Shown here: piece after piece, positions 23,859-32,274 of the stretch
Numbering within the stretch: position 1 is the stretch's first letter
Layout of the letters: each line of letters begins with the position of its first letter
From: Spirochaetaceae bacterium
GTDB lineage: Bacteria > Spirochaetota > Spirochaetia > Treponematales > Breznakiellaceae
Assembly: GCA_031288215.1 (NCBI GenBank)
Contig: JAITRV010000272.1
Coordinates: 1 to 34,714 of the forward strand
Direction: 5' to 3'
DNA: 34,714 nt
The notes under the pieces: generated by a model
What the model saw: the letters and a program-made list of their open reading frames with translations, nothing else
What the model was told of the DNA's origin: nothing
Database searches by the model: none
Position numbers and translations under genes: made by a program

Positions 23859-24587
23859 ATGCAATTTACCGCCTTATTATGGAAGGATTGGCTCGTATTC
23901 AAGAGCCGGATCATCAGTATCAGCCTGGGTTCGATCATCGGCCCCCTGCTCTACCTCATCGCCTTCGGCTGGGGAATCGGCGGCGTCCTGCGGATAGGGG
24001 GCATGAGTTATGGGGCCTTTGTGATCCCCGGGATCATCGCCATGAACTCCATGATCAACAGCTTTAACTTTATCGCCAACGACATCAACCTCTCCCGGAT
24101 CTACACCAAAACCTTCGAGGCCCTGATGATCTCCCCCACCCCCATGGCGGTCTTTACCGCGGCCAGGGTAAGCGCCGGCGCCCTGCGGGGCCTGTACAGC
24201 GCCCTCTTGATCCTGTCTCTTTCCTTCTTATTTCAGAACGATCTCCGGCTGGATTGGTATTTCTTCCTGGTGCTGGTCCTGAACTGCGCCGTCTTCTCCG
24301 CCATCGGCTTCATCGCGGGGCTCCTCATCGACTCCCATGCCGACATGGCGAAGGTCTCGAACTTCGTGATCACCCCCATGTCCTTTCTCTGCGGCACCTT
24401 TTTCCCCCTGGAAAAACTGCCCGCCCTTTTACGGGGGATCCTCTCCGCCCTGCCCCTGACCCAGACGGTACAGGGCCTGCGGGGGGGCCTGTCCTCCGGG
24501 GGAAGCTGGGCCGTCCCGCTGGTCCTGGGGGCCTACCTCCTCATCCTCCTCCCCCTGGGGGCGTTCCTCTGCGGGCGGACGGAGTAG
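23859..24587 (+). CDS. ABC-2 type exporter permease
   Basis: Membrane subunit of 242 residues with about six helices, ABC-2 family (DrrB/NodJ-like). I choose ATG 23859 because of the good AGGGGAGG site in front. The in-frame ATG at 23808 adds 17 residues, whose coding is mostly the palindrome. Segments such as WKDWLVFKSRIISISLGSII, GALRGLYSALLILSLSFLF, and the late family motif FVITPMSFLCGTFFPLEKLP followed by LPLTQTVQGLRG support the call. It is the last gene of the riboswitch operon. Confidence 0.9.
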   Translation: MQFTALLWKDWLVFKSRIISISLGSIIGPLLYLIAFGWGIGGVLRIGGMSYGAFVIPGIIAMNSMINSFNFIANDINLSRIYTKTFEALMISPTPMAVFTAARVSAGALRGLYSALLILSLSFLFQNDLRLDWYFFLVLVLNCAVFSAIGFIAGLLIDSHADMAKVSNFVITPMSFLCGTFFPLEKLPALLRGILSALPLTQTVQGLRGGLSSGGSWAVPLVLGAYLLILLPLGAFLCGRTE

Positions 24588-24720
24588 TCTCCTGGGGGTA
24601 TACACCTGCACCAAAGCCTCAGCGGTGCATACGAGGAACACGCCCGCTTGCCGGAGCAGCAGTCGGCCTATCTGTAAACTCCCGGCGATCATGGGGCGCA
24701 AGGTCCCGCTCCCCCCCATG

Positions 24721-24780
24721 GAAAGAGCCGAAGAGAAAAATGAATTTTATGCCGGAAAACTATTGTCCCGGCTCTTTTCT
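24721..24780 (+). terminator. possible operon terminator (long-loop stem with T-run)
   Basis: GAAAGAGCCG (24721-24730) can pair with CGGCTCTTTTC (24769-24779) across a 38-base loop, and the right arm is T-rich. It lies between the exporter and the next gene. The remaining part of this gap (24588-24720) shows no gene. The long loop lowers confidence. Confidence 0.35.
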
Positions 24781-24805
24781 GCCGATAGGAAAAGAGGAGG
24801 CTTCT

Positions 24806-25318
24806 ATGATGTCGAATTTGGCGAAGAAAGCGGGGATCCTACTCCTCTTGGGGGGATGTTTGCTTTTCCCCCTTTCCGCCGCAAATATTTCTTTCCTGGT
24901 GATAGAAACCGGGGTTCGTGAGGAGGACCGGGCTAACGAATCCTCCACGATTTGGGAAAACGGCCTCATGGATGTGTTTTTCGATGCGGGACATATCGTT
25001 ACCAATGCCCCCATCATGCGTTTGCATGAAAATCCTTCGGAGGAATTCCCCGGGGAAGCCCAGCGGGAACTGGACGAAGCCTTCCTGGGGGGGGCGGAGT
25101 TCTTTGTCCTGGCCCTGTTGGATTACCAGGGGATAGTTCCGGCGGCGAATTCCGTCCTCAATCCCCGATCCGTGTCCCTGCGGCTTTTCAGTACGAAGCC
25201 TTATAAAATTCTCTATGAAAGGACCTATCCCGCCGGAACCTCTCTTCGAAAAAACGACCGGTTTTCCTATGCACAAAACGCGGCCCGGTTGATAGTCCCC
25301 TTCTTGCGGAACCGGTAA
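24806..25318 (+). CDS. secreted protein of unknown function
   Basis: The 170-residue product has a clear signal peptide (MMSNLAKKAGILLLLGGCLL, then FPLSAA-NIS). A lipobox is not convincing, so it is probably released to the periplasm. The mature part of about 145 residues mixes beta and alpha (FLVIETGVREEDRANESSTI, GLMDVFFDAGHIVTNAPIMR, SVSLRLFSTKPYKILYERTY, then an AQNAARLIVPFLRNR tail). AGGAGG (24795-24800) fixes the start at 24806. I do not recognise the family. It is separated from the corrinoid operon by about 220 bases. Confidence 0.75.
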   Translation: MMSNLAKKAGILLLLGGCLLFPLSAANISFLVIETGVREEDRANESSTIWENGLMDVFFDAGHIVTNAPIMRLHENPSEEFPGEAQRELDEAFLGGAEFFVLALLDYQGIVPAANSVLNPRSVSLRLFSTKPYKILYERTYPAGTSLRKNDRFSYAQNAARLIVPFLRNR

Positions 25319-25368
25319 GGTTCGCCGGAGATCTTGTGGGGAATTGCGGTGAAGGTTACGATACTATT

Positions 25369-25398
25369 TTGATGAATGGTACGATGATATTTTATAGT
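25369..25398 (+). promoter_or_regulatory. possible promoter of the SPOR-protein gene
   Basis: TTGATG (25369-25374) and TATAGT (25393-25398) are 18 bases apart, ending 20 bases before the ATG at 25419. Confidence 0.45.
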
Positions 25399-25418
25399 AG
25401 ATAATGGGTAGGTATGGT

Positions 25419-26657
25419 ATGAAAAAACTGCGGATTGCCATAAGCGGCTTGATTTCCCTGGCGGTGTTTACCATAGTATTCACCGGCGCGTCTCCCTGGG
25501 AAGGCCCCGCTGCGGTGGCCCTGGGAGGAGAACTCCCCGATGGGGGCTACTACGTGGCGACCAACTCCTTCCCCCGGAATACCGTGGTGGATGTGACCAA
25601 CCTTGAAACGGGAAAAACCGTCCGGGTTATTGTCGCTTCCGGGCTTGATTCCTCGGGCTTTCTCGCCATCCTTTCCCGGAAAGCCGCCGGCGAGGTGGGG
25701 CTTCAGGGCCGATCCATCGCCCGGATCAGGATGTCCCAGCCCGGAGACCCGATAGCCTTCTCCCGGTTCACCGACGGGGTGCACAGCTCAACCGATCCGG
25801 ACTACAATCCCCAGGCGGCGTTGGGCGGCGCCACAGGCCAGACCCGATCCCCTGCCCTTTCCCCCGCCGAACAGCCCCTTCCCGATTCGGTTCAATCTCC
25901 CGCCGTTCCCCAAAATATCGAAGGATACGACCTGTCCCTGCTCCCCGCAGAGAACCGGCCCCCGGCTTCCCCCGCTTACCAGGGATACCTTCCCCCGGAG
26001 GCGGAAATTGCCCCCTTCAACCGGCCGCCGCCGGAGGAAACCCAGGCGGTACTTGATGAATCCAGGTTCATCGCCCCCATAGAACAGGTTTCTCCCATAG
26101 GCGGTTTTTCTCCCCCGGCGGCAGCCCACGATCTGCCGGTCCAACGGCTTCCTTCAGAATTAAACCATGCCAACATCATGGCCCCGATTGAAACGGTGCC
26201 GCCTATTCCTCCGGCGCCTCCTCCGGCATCCCCCGGGAAGGGCCAATTCCCCCCCGAAATGGCCATAACGGAGATCGCCCCGATTGAACGGATTTCGCCG
26301 CTTCCCCCGGCGGTTCCCGCATCTCCCCCCCAACGGGAAACCGCCCCTCCCCTGCCCTCCCCTGCCCCGGAACAGGCATCCGCCGGGGAAAGGATCTTTT
26401 CCGCGCCGCTGATCAGTTCCCTGGAGCGCAGCAAATACTACCTCCAACTGAGGGCCTTCACCCAGGTAGAATCGGTGGAACAGGAACTATCAAGAATAGG
26501 AAAGACCTACCCTCTGGTCGTTCTGAGGGGAGAGGAATCGGGAAAGACCCTGTACCGGATCCTCCTGGGGCCGGTTAATCAGGGAGAAAGTAATGCCCTC
26601 CTGCGGCGGTTCAAAAACATGGGCTATAAAGACGCTTTCGTGCGGCAGGGCTCGTAA
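25419..26657 (+). CDS. secreted double-psi-barrel (RlpA-like) / SPOR-domain protein
   Basis: Exported protein of 412 residues with signal sequence KKLRIAISGLISLAVFTIVF, a small RlpA-like double-psi beta-barrel (GGYYVATNSFPRNTVVDVTN to about residue 115), a long Pro-rich linker, and a C-terminal SPOR domain (KYYLQLRAFTQVESVEQELS to the end) that binds denuded glycan strands of peptidoglycan. The linker contains three degenerate copies of an APIE-x-V-x-PI motif (IAPIEQVSPI, MAPIETVPPI, IAPIERISPL). The barrel lacks the usual catalytic His/Asp arrangement of lytic RlpA enzymes, so it may only bind. ATG 25419 is preferred (GGGTAGG in front) to the frame-open 25404. It converges on secA, 33 bases away. 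Confidence 0.8.
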   Translation: MKKLRIAISGLISLAVFTIVFTGASPWEGPAAVALGGELPDGGYYVATNSFPRNTVVDVTNLETGKTVRVIVASGLDSSGFLAILSRKAAGEVGLQGRSIARIRMSQPGDPIAFSRFTDGVHSSTDPDYNPQAALGGATGQTRSPALSPAEQPLPDSVQSPAVPQNIEGYDLSLLPAENRPPASPAYQGYLPPEAEIAPFNRPPPEETQAVLDESRFIAPIEQVSPIGGFSPPAAAHDLPVQRLPSELNHANIMAPIETVPPIPPAPPPASPGKGQFPPEMAITEIAPIERISPLPPAVPASPPQRETAPPLPSPAPEQASAGERIFSAPLISSLERSKYYLQLRAFTQVESVEQELSRIGKTYPLVVLRGEESGKTLYRILLGPVNQGESNALLRRFKNMGYKDAFVRQGS

Positions 26658-26690
26658 GCCCACCCATGAGAACGGGGGGCAGGGACATTG

Positions 26691-29423
26691 CTATTTCCCG
26701 TGGCAGAACTTGTACTTCTTTCCGCTGCCGCAGGGGCAGGGATCGTTCCGCCCCACCTTGGGATAGCTTCTGACCACCGTCACCGCCTCCGGCAGGGACC
26801 GGGCGGAAGGTCCCGCGGTTCCGCCGCCTTCACCGGCAAAGGCCGCCATGCTGCCGTGGGATTGGACCGTTACCGTGGAGCGGCCCCGGGCCTCCCGGTC
26901 TCCGGTCTGGATCCGCACCAGGTGTACCCGGGAGGCAATTTCTTCCCGGATCGTATCGATCATGGTATCGAAGATCTGGAAACCCTCGATCTTGTACTCG
27001 GTGAGGGGATTTTTCTGCCCGTAACTGCGGAGGTATACCGCTTCCCGCAGGCCCTCCATATTCTCCAGATGATCCAGCCATTTACGGTCGATGAACTGGA
27101 GGTACTGCATCCTGATAAAGGTGTTGAGATTAACGGTCCCGACCAGTTGTTCCTTTTCATCCAGGTCCTTTTCCAGATCCCCGATGATCTGAGCTTCCAG
27201 CGCCTCCGGGAGGGGGATTCCCTCCCCCTCAAAGCGGAGGAGGTATCCGAATTTTTCCTTGAGGCAATTGCCCAGGTCCTTAAAAGCCCCGGCCTGATCC
27301 CGGCGTTGAGCGTTACGGTATTCCTCCAGGGCGGTCTTTATCATAGAAAGGGTTGCGTCATTCACCCGGCTTTTTAAGTCCTGGTCCATCAGGATGGCGT
27401 CCCGCTGTTCATAGATAAACTTCCGCTGCTGGTTGAGAACATCGTCGTACTCCAGCAGGTGCTTGCGGATTTCAAAGTTCCGTTCTTCCACCTTCTTTTG
27501 GGCCCGTTCGATGCTCTTGTTGAGCCAGGGATGGTAGATGGGTTCCCCCTCCTTCATCCCTATCTTCGACATGATCCGTTTGATATTGGAACCCCCGAAG
27601 AGGCGCATCAGTTCGTCGTCCATGGAGATGAAGAACTTGGACCTCCCCGGATCCCCCTGCCTGCCCGATCGGCCCCGGAGTTGGTTGTCGATCCGCCGGC
27701 TTTCATGCCGTTCGGTACCGATCACATAAAGCCCCCCCAGGCGCTTGACCTCCTCATAGTCCTGCTTCCACTTCTCATATTCCGTCTTGAAAACTTCGGC
27801 GTATTTTTCCGGGCTTACCCCGGTCCCGGCGACTTTCCGGGCCTGGTGTTCCGGGTTGCCCCCCAGCTTTATGTCCGTACCCCGGCCCGCCATGTTGGTG
27901 GCGATGGTGACCGACCCTTTGGCCCCGGCTTCGGCGATGATCACCGCCTCCCGGGCATGGTTCTTTGCGTTCAGGACCTCGTGGCGTATCCCGTGGCGGG
28001 TCAGGAGGGCGGAGAGCTTCTCGGACTTTTCGATGGACACGGTCCCCACCAGCATGGGCTGGCCCTTCCGGTGGGCCTCGGCGATTTCCTCGCAAAGGGC
28101 GCCGAACTTCTCCCGCTCGTTGAGGTACACCACATCGTCCTCGTCGTTCCGGGCCACGGGCAGGTTGGTGGGGATCACCACCACGTCCAGGTTGTAGATC
28201 TTGTTGAATTCTACCGCCTCCGTATCCGCCGTCCCGGTCATCCCGGAGATCTTTTCGTAGAGCCGGAAGAAGTTCTGGAAAGTGATGGTAGCCATGGTCC
28301 GGTTCCGCTGGGCAATCTTGATATGTTCCTTGGCTTCGATGGCCTGGTGGAGGCCGTCGGAATACCGCCTTCCGTAGAGGATTCGGCCGGTAAATTCATC
28401 CACGATCTGAACCTGCCCGTCCTGAACCACATAGCTCACATCAATATGGAAGAGCTTATGGGCCCGCAGGGCCTGGGTAAAGTAATGGAGGTATTCAAAG
28501 TTCTCCTCATCCACGATGGCCCCTTTGATCAGGTTCCGTTTATGGAGGATATCCTCGATCTTTGCAAGCCCCGCATTACTGAAGGAAACGCTCTTGTTCT
28601 TTTCGTTGATCTTATAGTCCCCGATGACCTCTTCCCCCTGGGCCTCGTCGGGGTATTCGCCGTCTTCTTTCTTCCGTATCTCCTCCAGGGAACCGATGAG
28701 CTTATCCACCTCGGCGTACTTAAAGGTATCATCCTCGGCGGCCCCGGAGATGATCAGGGGGGTCCGGGCTTCGTCGATGAGGATGGAGTCGATCTCGTCC
28801 ACCACGCAGTAGACGTGGTTCCGCTGGACCCGGCCTTCCAGGTCCCAGCGCATATTATCCCTGAGGTAATCAAAGCCGAATTCGTTGTTGGTGCCGTAGG
28901 TGATGTCGCAGCGGTAATTCTCTTTCCGCCGTTCATTGTCCATCTCGGAGAGGATAGTTCCCACGGTCATACCCAGGTAAGTGAAGACCGGGCGCATCCA
29001 TTCCGCATCCCGTCCCGCCAGGTAATCGTTGACGGTTACGATATGGACCCCCCGCCCGGGGATCGCGTTCAGGTAGGCTGCGGCGACGCTCATCAGGGTT
29101 TTTCCCTCCCCGGTTTTCATCTCCACGATCTTCCCCTGGTGGAGGACGATGGCTCCCAGGACCTGCACGTCGTAGGGCCGCTCCCCCAGGTTCCGCCGGG
29201 CCGCTTCCCGGGCCAGGGCAAAGGCCTCCGGGAGCAGGGCGTCCAGGGACGCTCCTTCCCGGTACCGTTCCCGGAACTGCTCGGTCATTCGGGGATATTC
29301 TTCCGCGGCGAGGGAAGCCGCCCAGCTCTCTTTTTCGTTGACCCTGTGGAGGATGGGCAAAAGAGCCTTGAGATCCCTCTCATGTTTGGATCCGAACAAG
29401 GCTTTGATGATCTTTTCTAACAT
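26691..29423 (-). CDS. secA: preprotein translocase ATPase SecA
   Basis: The motor that pushes unfolded secretory proteins through SecYEG, 910 residues. The N-terminus (MLEKIIKALFGSKHERDLKA) is typical, as are Walker A MKTGEGKTL, DEAD-type VVDEIDSILIDEARTPLIIS, the cross-linking domain and the helicase motif-VI RGRSGRQGDPG. A complete SEC-C zinc motif (GRNDPCPCGSGKKYKFCHGK) ends the protein. This zinc end binds SecB or other chaperones. The linker before it is Ala/Gly-rich. Length is within the normal range. It appears monocistronic, with its own promoter and with an inverted repeat separating it from oppA. Confidence 0.98.
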   Translation of the reverse strand: MLEKIIKALFGSKHERDLKALLPILHRVNEKESWAASLAAEEYPRMTEQFRERYREGASLDALLPEAFALAREAARRNLGERPYDVQVLGAIVLHQGKIVEMKTGEGKTLMSVAAAYLNAIPGRGVHIVTVNDYLAGRDAEWMRPVFTYLGMTVGTILSEMDNERRKENYRCDITYGTNNEFGFDYLRDNMRWDLEGRVQRNHVYCVVDEIDSILIDEARTPLIISGAAEDDTFKYAEVDKLIGSLEEIRKKEDGEYPDEAQGEEVIGDYKINEKNKSVSFSNAGLAKIEDILHKRNLIKGAIVDEENFEYLHYFTQALRAHKLFHIDVSYVVQDGQVQIVDEFTGRILYGRRYSDGLHQAIEAKEHIKIAQRNRTMATITFQNFFRLYEKISGMTGTADTEAVEFNKIYNLDVVVIPTNLPVARNDEDDVVYLNEREKFGALCEEIAEAHRKGQPMLVGTVSIEKSEKLSALLTRHGIRHEVLNAKNHAREAVIIAEAGAKGSVTIATNMAGRGTDIKLGGNPEHQARKVAGTGVSPEKYAEVFKTEYEKWKQDYEEVKRLGGLYVIGTERHESRRIDNQLRGRSGRQGDPGRSKFFISMDDELMRLFGGSNIKRIMSKIGMKEGEPIYHPWLNKSIERAQKKVEERNFEIRKHLLEYDDVLNQQRKFIYEQRDAILMDQDLKSRVNDATLSMIKTALEEYRNAQRRDQAGAFKDLGNCLKEKFGYLLRFEGEGIPLPEALEAQIIGDLEKDLDEKEQLVGTVNLNTFIRMQYLQFIDRKWLDHLENMEGLREAVYLRSYGQKNPLTEYKIEGFQIFDTMIDTIREEIASRVHLVRIQTGDREARGRSTVTVQSHGSMAAFAGEGGGTAGPSARSLPEAVTVVRSYPKVGRNDPCPCGSGKKYKFCHGK

Positions 29424-29429
29424 GGGTTG

Positions 29430-29459
29430 AGTGTACCCTTTTTAAGCCCCTATTGACAA
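29430..29459 (-). promoter_or_regulatory. secA promoter, start codon very close
   Basis: On the minus strand TTGTCA (29459-29454) and TACACT (29435-29430) are 18 bases apart. The ATG of secA begins only six bases after the -10 box, so transcription from it would begin at or next to the start codon, giving a leaderless message. No Shine-Dalgarno lies at the normal distance (AAAAAGGG lies inside the promoter spacer). Confidence 0.5.
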
Positions 29460-29485
29460 GCGGGTAGCGCAGCTCCTCTCCCGTT

Positions 29486-29552
29486 ATAAAGGGGGGCGCT
29501 GCCCCCCATACCCCCCGCCGGGGGACCGGAGGCCCCCCGGACCCCCCTTTAT
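29486..29552. repeat. nested GC-rich inverted repeat between oppA and secA
   Basis: Outer arms ATAAAGGGGGG (29486-29496) and CCCCCCTTTAT (29542-29552) are perfect. Inner stems are GGGGGG/CCCCCC (29491-29507) and CCGGGGG/CCCCCGG (29518-29540), the latter enclosing an ACCGGAGG core. It could terminate the opp transcript or be a repeat insertion. Confidence 0.75.
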
Positions 29553-29559
29553 GGCGAGG

Positions 29560-31215
29560 TTATTTTGCGCCCTTCACGTTGGTAAAGAAGAAGTAACCCA
29601 GAGGGGTGTAATACATGCCGCTCAAGGCGGGGTTCATCATATACATCTGGGTGTAGAAATAGATGGGCCCCACCGCGTAATCGGCGCCCACCAAAAGATC
29701 CTCCGCCTGATGGAGATAACGCATCCGGTCCGCCTGAACCGCCGTACCCTTGGCCGCGGCGATAAGCCGGTCATACGCGGGATTCGCGTACTGGGAGTTG
29801 TTGTTGCCCCCGCCGGTGATAAACATATCCAGGAAGTTGATGGGGTCGTTGTAGTCCCCGATCCAGCCGTCCCGGGCAATGCTGTAGTCCCCGTTCTTGC
29901 GGGTGTCCAGGAACACCGCCCAGTCCTGGTTGCTCAACGTGACCGTTACCCCCAGGGCGGTACGCCACATGTCCTGGAGGGCTTCGGCGATGGCCCGGTG
30001 CCTGTCGTTGGTGTTGTAGATATACTCCACCACCGGGAAGCCCGCCCCGTTGGGATAGCCCGCTTCGGCCAGGAGCCGCTTCGCCTCGGCCACGTTTTTC
30101 TGGTAGTCCGCGGAGTTGATGCTGTAATAATCCCCACCGGTTTTGCGGAAATCGCTCCCCGGCGCGGCATCGGCCATGCCCGCCGGTACAAAGCCCGAAG
30201 CCGGTTTCTGCCCGGTCCGGGTGATCTGGTTGATGATGTAGTTCCGGTCTATGGCCAGGGTAAAGGCCTTCCGTACCCGGGGATCGGTAAAGGGGGCCCG
30301 CTGGGTATTGATACTGACAAAGTAGGTCCCCAGGTAGTCGGCGATCTTAAGGTCCCCCGAGGCCAATAGGGTGGGAATTTCATCCACCGGGACTTGTTCG
30401 ATAAAATCAAGCTCCCCGTTCTTAAAGCCCGCCAGGATGGAATTGTCGTCGTCCATCAGGGCAAAACGGAGGTTGTCCGGCCCGCCTGCCGCCGGGGCGT
30501 AGTAATAGGGGTTCTTCTCGAAGAGCAGGTAGCTGTTGTGGACCCACTCCTTCAGGCGGTAGGGGCCGTTGCTGATATAGGTGGAGGGGCTGAAGGTCCA
30601 CTGATCCCCAGCTTTCTGAATCGCGTCCTGCCGTACCGGGAAGGTGGCGGGGAAACAGGCGATTTCGTCAAAGAAGGGGCAGTCGTAGGTCAAGGTAATC
30701 TCCAGGGTCTTGTCATTGACGGCCCGGATACCCAGTTCTCTTTTGTTCTTTTCCCCGGCCATGATTTCGTTGGCGTTCTGAACCATGTCGATCATGTAGC
30801 TGTAATCCGCGGCGGTGGCGGGGTCCACCAGGCGCTGCCAGGTGTAGACAAAATCCCCGGCGGTCAGGGCCTTGCCGTCGGACCACTTGAGGTTATCCCG
30901 CAGGGTGTACACGTACACCACGGTCCCGTCGGGGTTAACCGTCTTTTTTGGAGCCCCTGCCGCCTGGCCGGGAACCGCCTGGGCGCGGCCCCGGCCGTTG
31001 TCCGCGTACTTGTAGAGCCCCTCGAAGGCGTGGCTCAAATAGATAGCCGCATCCACCGCCGAATTAAGGGCGGGATCGATGGTATTGGGCTCCGACCCGA
31101 ATACCGCGGTAACCGTCGTACCCTTGGCGGTACTTTGCTGTCCGCCACCTTTGGCGCTAACCCCCATGGCGATAAGGGAAAGCCCCAGGACTAAAATGGT
31201 TAGTTTTTTTGCCAT
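29560..31215 (-). CDS. oppA: oligopeptide-binding protein (SBP family 5)
   Basis: Periplasmic peptide-binding protein of 551 residues, delivering oligopeptides to OppBC. The signal sequence (MAKKLTILVLGLSLIAMGVSA) lacks a lipobox; the mature part starts KGGGQQS. Family-5 features follow: a SEPNTIDPALN segment, LKWSDGKALTAGDFVYTWQR (about residue 125), the LNTQ-like ISINTQRAPFTDPRVRKAF region, and SIARDGWIGDYNDPINFLDM, typical of OppA rather than NikA/DppA. An AGGAGG site precedes the ATG at 31215. It is the last gene of the operon, behind oppF and an intercistronic hairpin that may help to give it a separate level. Confidence 0.93.
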   Translation of the reverse strand: MAKKLTILVLGLSLIAMGVSAKGGGQQSTAKGTTVTAVFGSEPNTIDPALNSAVDAAIYLSHAFEGLYKYADNGRGRAQAVPGQAAGAPKKTVNPDGTVVYVYTLRDNLKWSDGKALTAGDFVYTWQRLVDPATAADYSYMIDMVQNANEIMAGEKNKRELGIRAVNDKTLEITLTYDCPFFDEIACFPATFPVRQDAIQKAGDQWTFSPSTYISNGPYRLKEWVHNSYLLFEKNPYYYAPAAGGPDNLRFALMDDDNSILAGFKNGELDFIEQVPVDEIPTLLASGDLKIADYLGTYFVSINTQRAPFTDPRVRKAFTLAIDRNYIINQITRTGQKPASGFVPAGMADAAPGSDFRKTGGDYYSINSADYQKNVAEAKRLLAEAGYPNGAGFPVVEYIYNTNDRHRAIAEALQDMWRTALGVTVTLSNQDWAVFLDTRKNGDYSIARDGWIGDYNDPINFLDMFITGGGNNNSQYANPAYDRLIAAAKGTAVQADRMRYLHQAEDLLVGADYAVGPIYFYTQMYMMNPALSGMYYTPLGYFFFTNVKGAK

Positions 31216-31252
31216 TTTTCATACCTCCTGAAAAATAAATAATATAGAAACA

Positions 31253-31276
31253 TTCCCAAAACTGAAATTTTGGGAA
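31253..31276 (-). promoter_or_regulatory. intercistronic hairpin between oppF and oppA
   Basis: Arms TTCCCAAAA (31253-31261) and TTTTGGGAA (31268-31276) form a perfect nine-base stem around a six-base loop. In the transcribed (minus) direction only a weak T-stretch follows, so a partial terminator or an RNA-stabilising end is likelier than a full stop. Confidence 0.65.
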
Positions 31277-31305
31277 GGCTCTCCTCTTTTGCCCCCTGCC
31301 CGCTA

Positions 31306-32274
31306 TTACCCCCCAAATAAATGACAGGCCACATGATGGCCCGGCGCCGCTTCCCGCAGTTCCGGCGCCGCCTCGGCGCAGCGTTTTTCCGCCGCCGGGC
31401 AGAGGGTGTTAAACCGGCAGCCCGGGGGGCTGTCCATGGGGCTGGGGATTTCCCCCTCCAGGATGTCCCGCTTCCGGGACCGGGTCAGGTCCGGGTCAGG
31501 AATAGGAACCGCCTGCAAGAGGGACGTGGTGTAGGGATGGAGGGGGGTTTTGTACAGTTCGTAACTTTCCGCCAGTTCCACCAGGCAGCCCAGGTACATT
31601 ACGGCGATCCGCCGGGAAATGTGGCGCACCACCGATATGTCGTGGGCGATAAAGAGATAGGTCAGCCCCAATTCCGCCTGCATATCCTCCAGCATATTCA
31701 CGATCTGGGACTGAATCGACACGTCCAGGGCGGAAACCGGCTCGTCGCAGACGATAAACTCCGGCTCCACCGCTAATGCCCGGGCAATGCCAATCCGCTG
31801 CTGCTGCCCCCCGGAAAATTCGTGGGGATAACGGTTGGCCTGTTCGCTGTTCAGCCCCACCCGTGCGAGGAGCGCCTCAATCCGATCCTTCCGCTCTCCC
31901 CGGGAAGAAGCCAGCATATGAATGTCCAGGGGTTCCCCCACAATCTCCCCCACGGTCATCCGGGGGTTCAAAGACGACGAGGGGTCCTGAAAGATGATCT
32001 GCATCTTCCGCCTCAGGGGGAGCATATCCGCGTGGGTGATGTCCGTTCCTTTAAAGAAGATCTTCCCCGCGGTGGGTTCATAGAGCCGGAGGATGGTCCG
32101 GCCCAGGGTGGTTTTTCCGCAGCCCGATTCCCCCACGAGGCCCACGGTCTCTCCCGCCTGGATGTCCAGGGGCACGGACTCGACGGCACGGATATACTTT
32201 ACCCTTCCCCAGCCTTCCTTGACCCGAAAGTATTTTTTGAGGTTTTCCAGATGTACGAGGGGGGTATTATTCAT
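31306..32274 (-). CDS. oppF: oligopeptide ABC transporter ATPase OppF
   Basis: One of two ATPases of the oligopeptide importer, 322 residues. Walker A is GESGCGKTT, the Q-loop is IFQDPSSSLNPR, the signature is FSGGQQQRIGIARAL, Walker B is FIVCDEPVSALD, and the switch is FIAHDIS. The C-terminal oligopeptide-type region has the cysteines of the Fe-S-like or zinc-like pocket (GCRFNTLCPAAEKRC). It starts within the oppD stop (four-base overlap). Confidence 0.95.
   Translation of the reverse strand: MNNTPLVHLENLKKYFRVKEGWGRVKYIRAVESVPLDIQAGETVGLVGESGCGKTTLGRTILRLYEPTAGKIFFKGTDITHADMLPLRRKMQIIFQDPSSSLNPRMTVGEIVGEPLDIHMLASSRGERKDRIEALLARVGLNSEQANRYPHEFSGGQQQRIGIARALAVEPEFIVCDEPVSALDVSIQSQIVNMLEDMQAELGLTYLFIAHDISVVRHISRRIAVMYLGCLVELAESYELYKTPLHPYTTSLLQAVPIPDPDLTRSRKRDILEGEIPSPMDSPPGCRFNTLCPAAEKRCAEAAPELREAAPGHHVACHLFGG

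Noticed and set aside
27459..29420. 653-codon plus-strand open frame opposite secA
   Set aside because: It is antisense to a clear SecA and has no recognisable motif or ribosome site.
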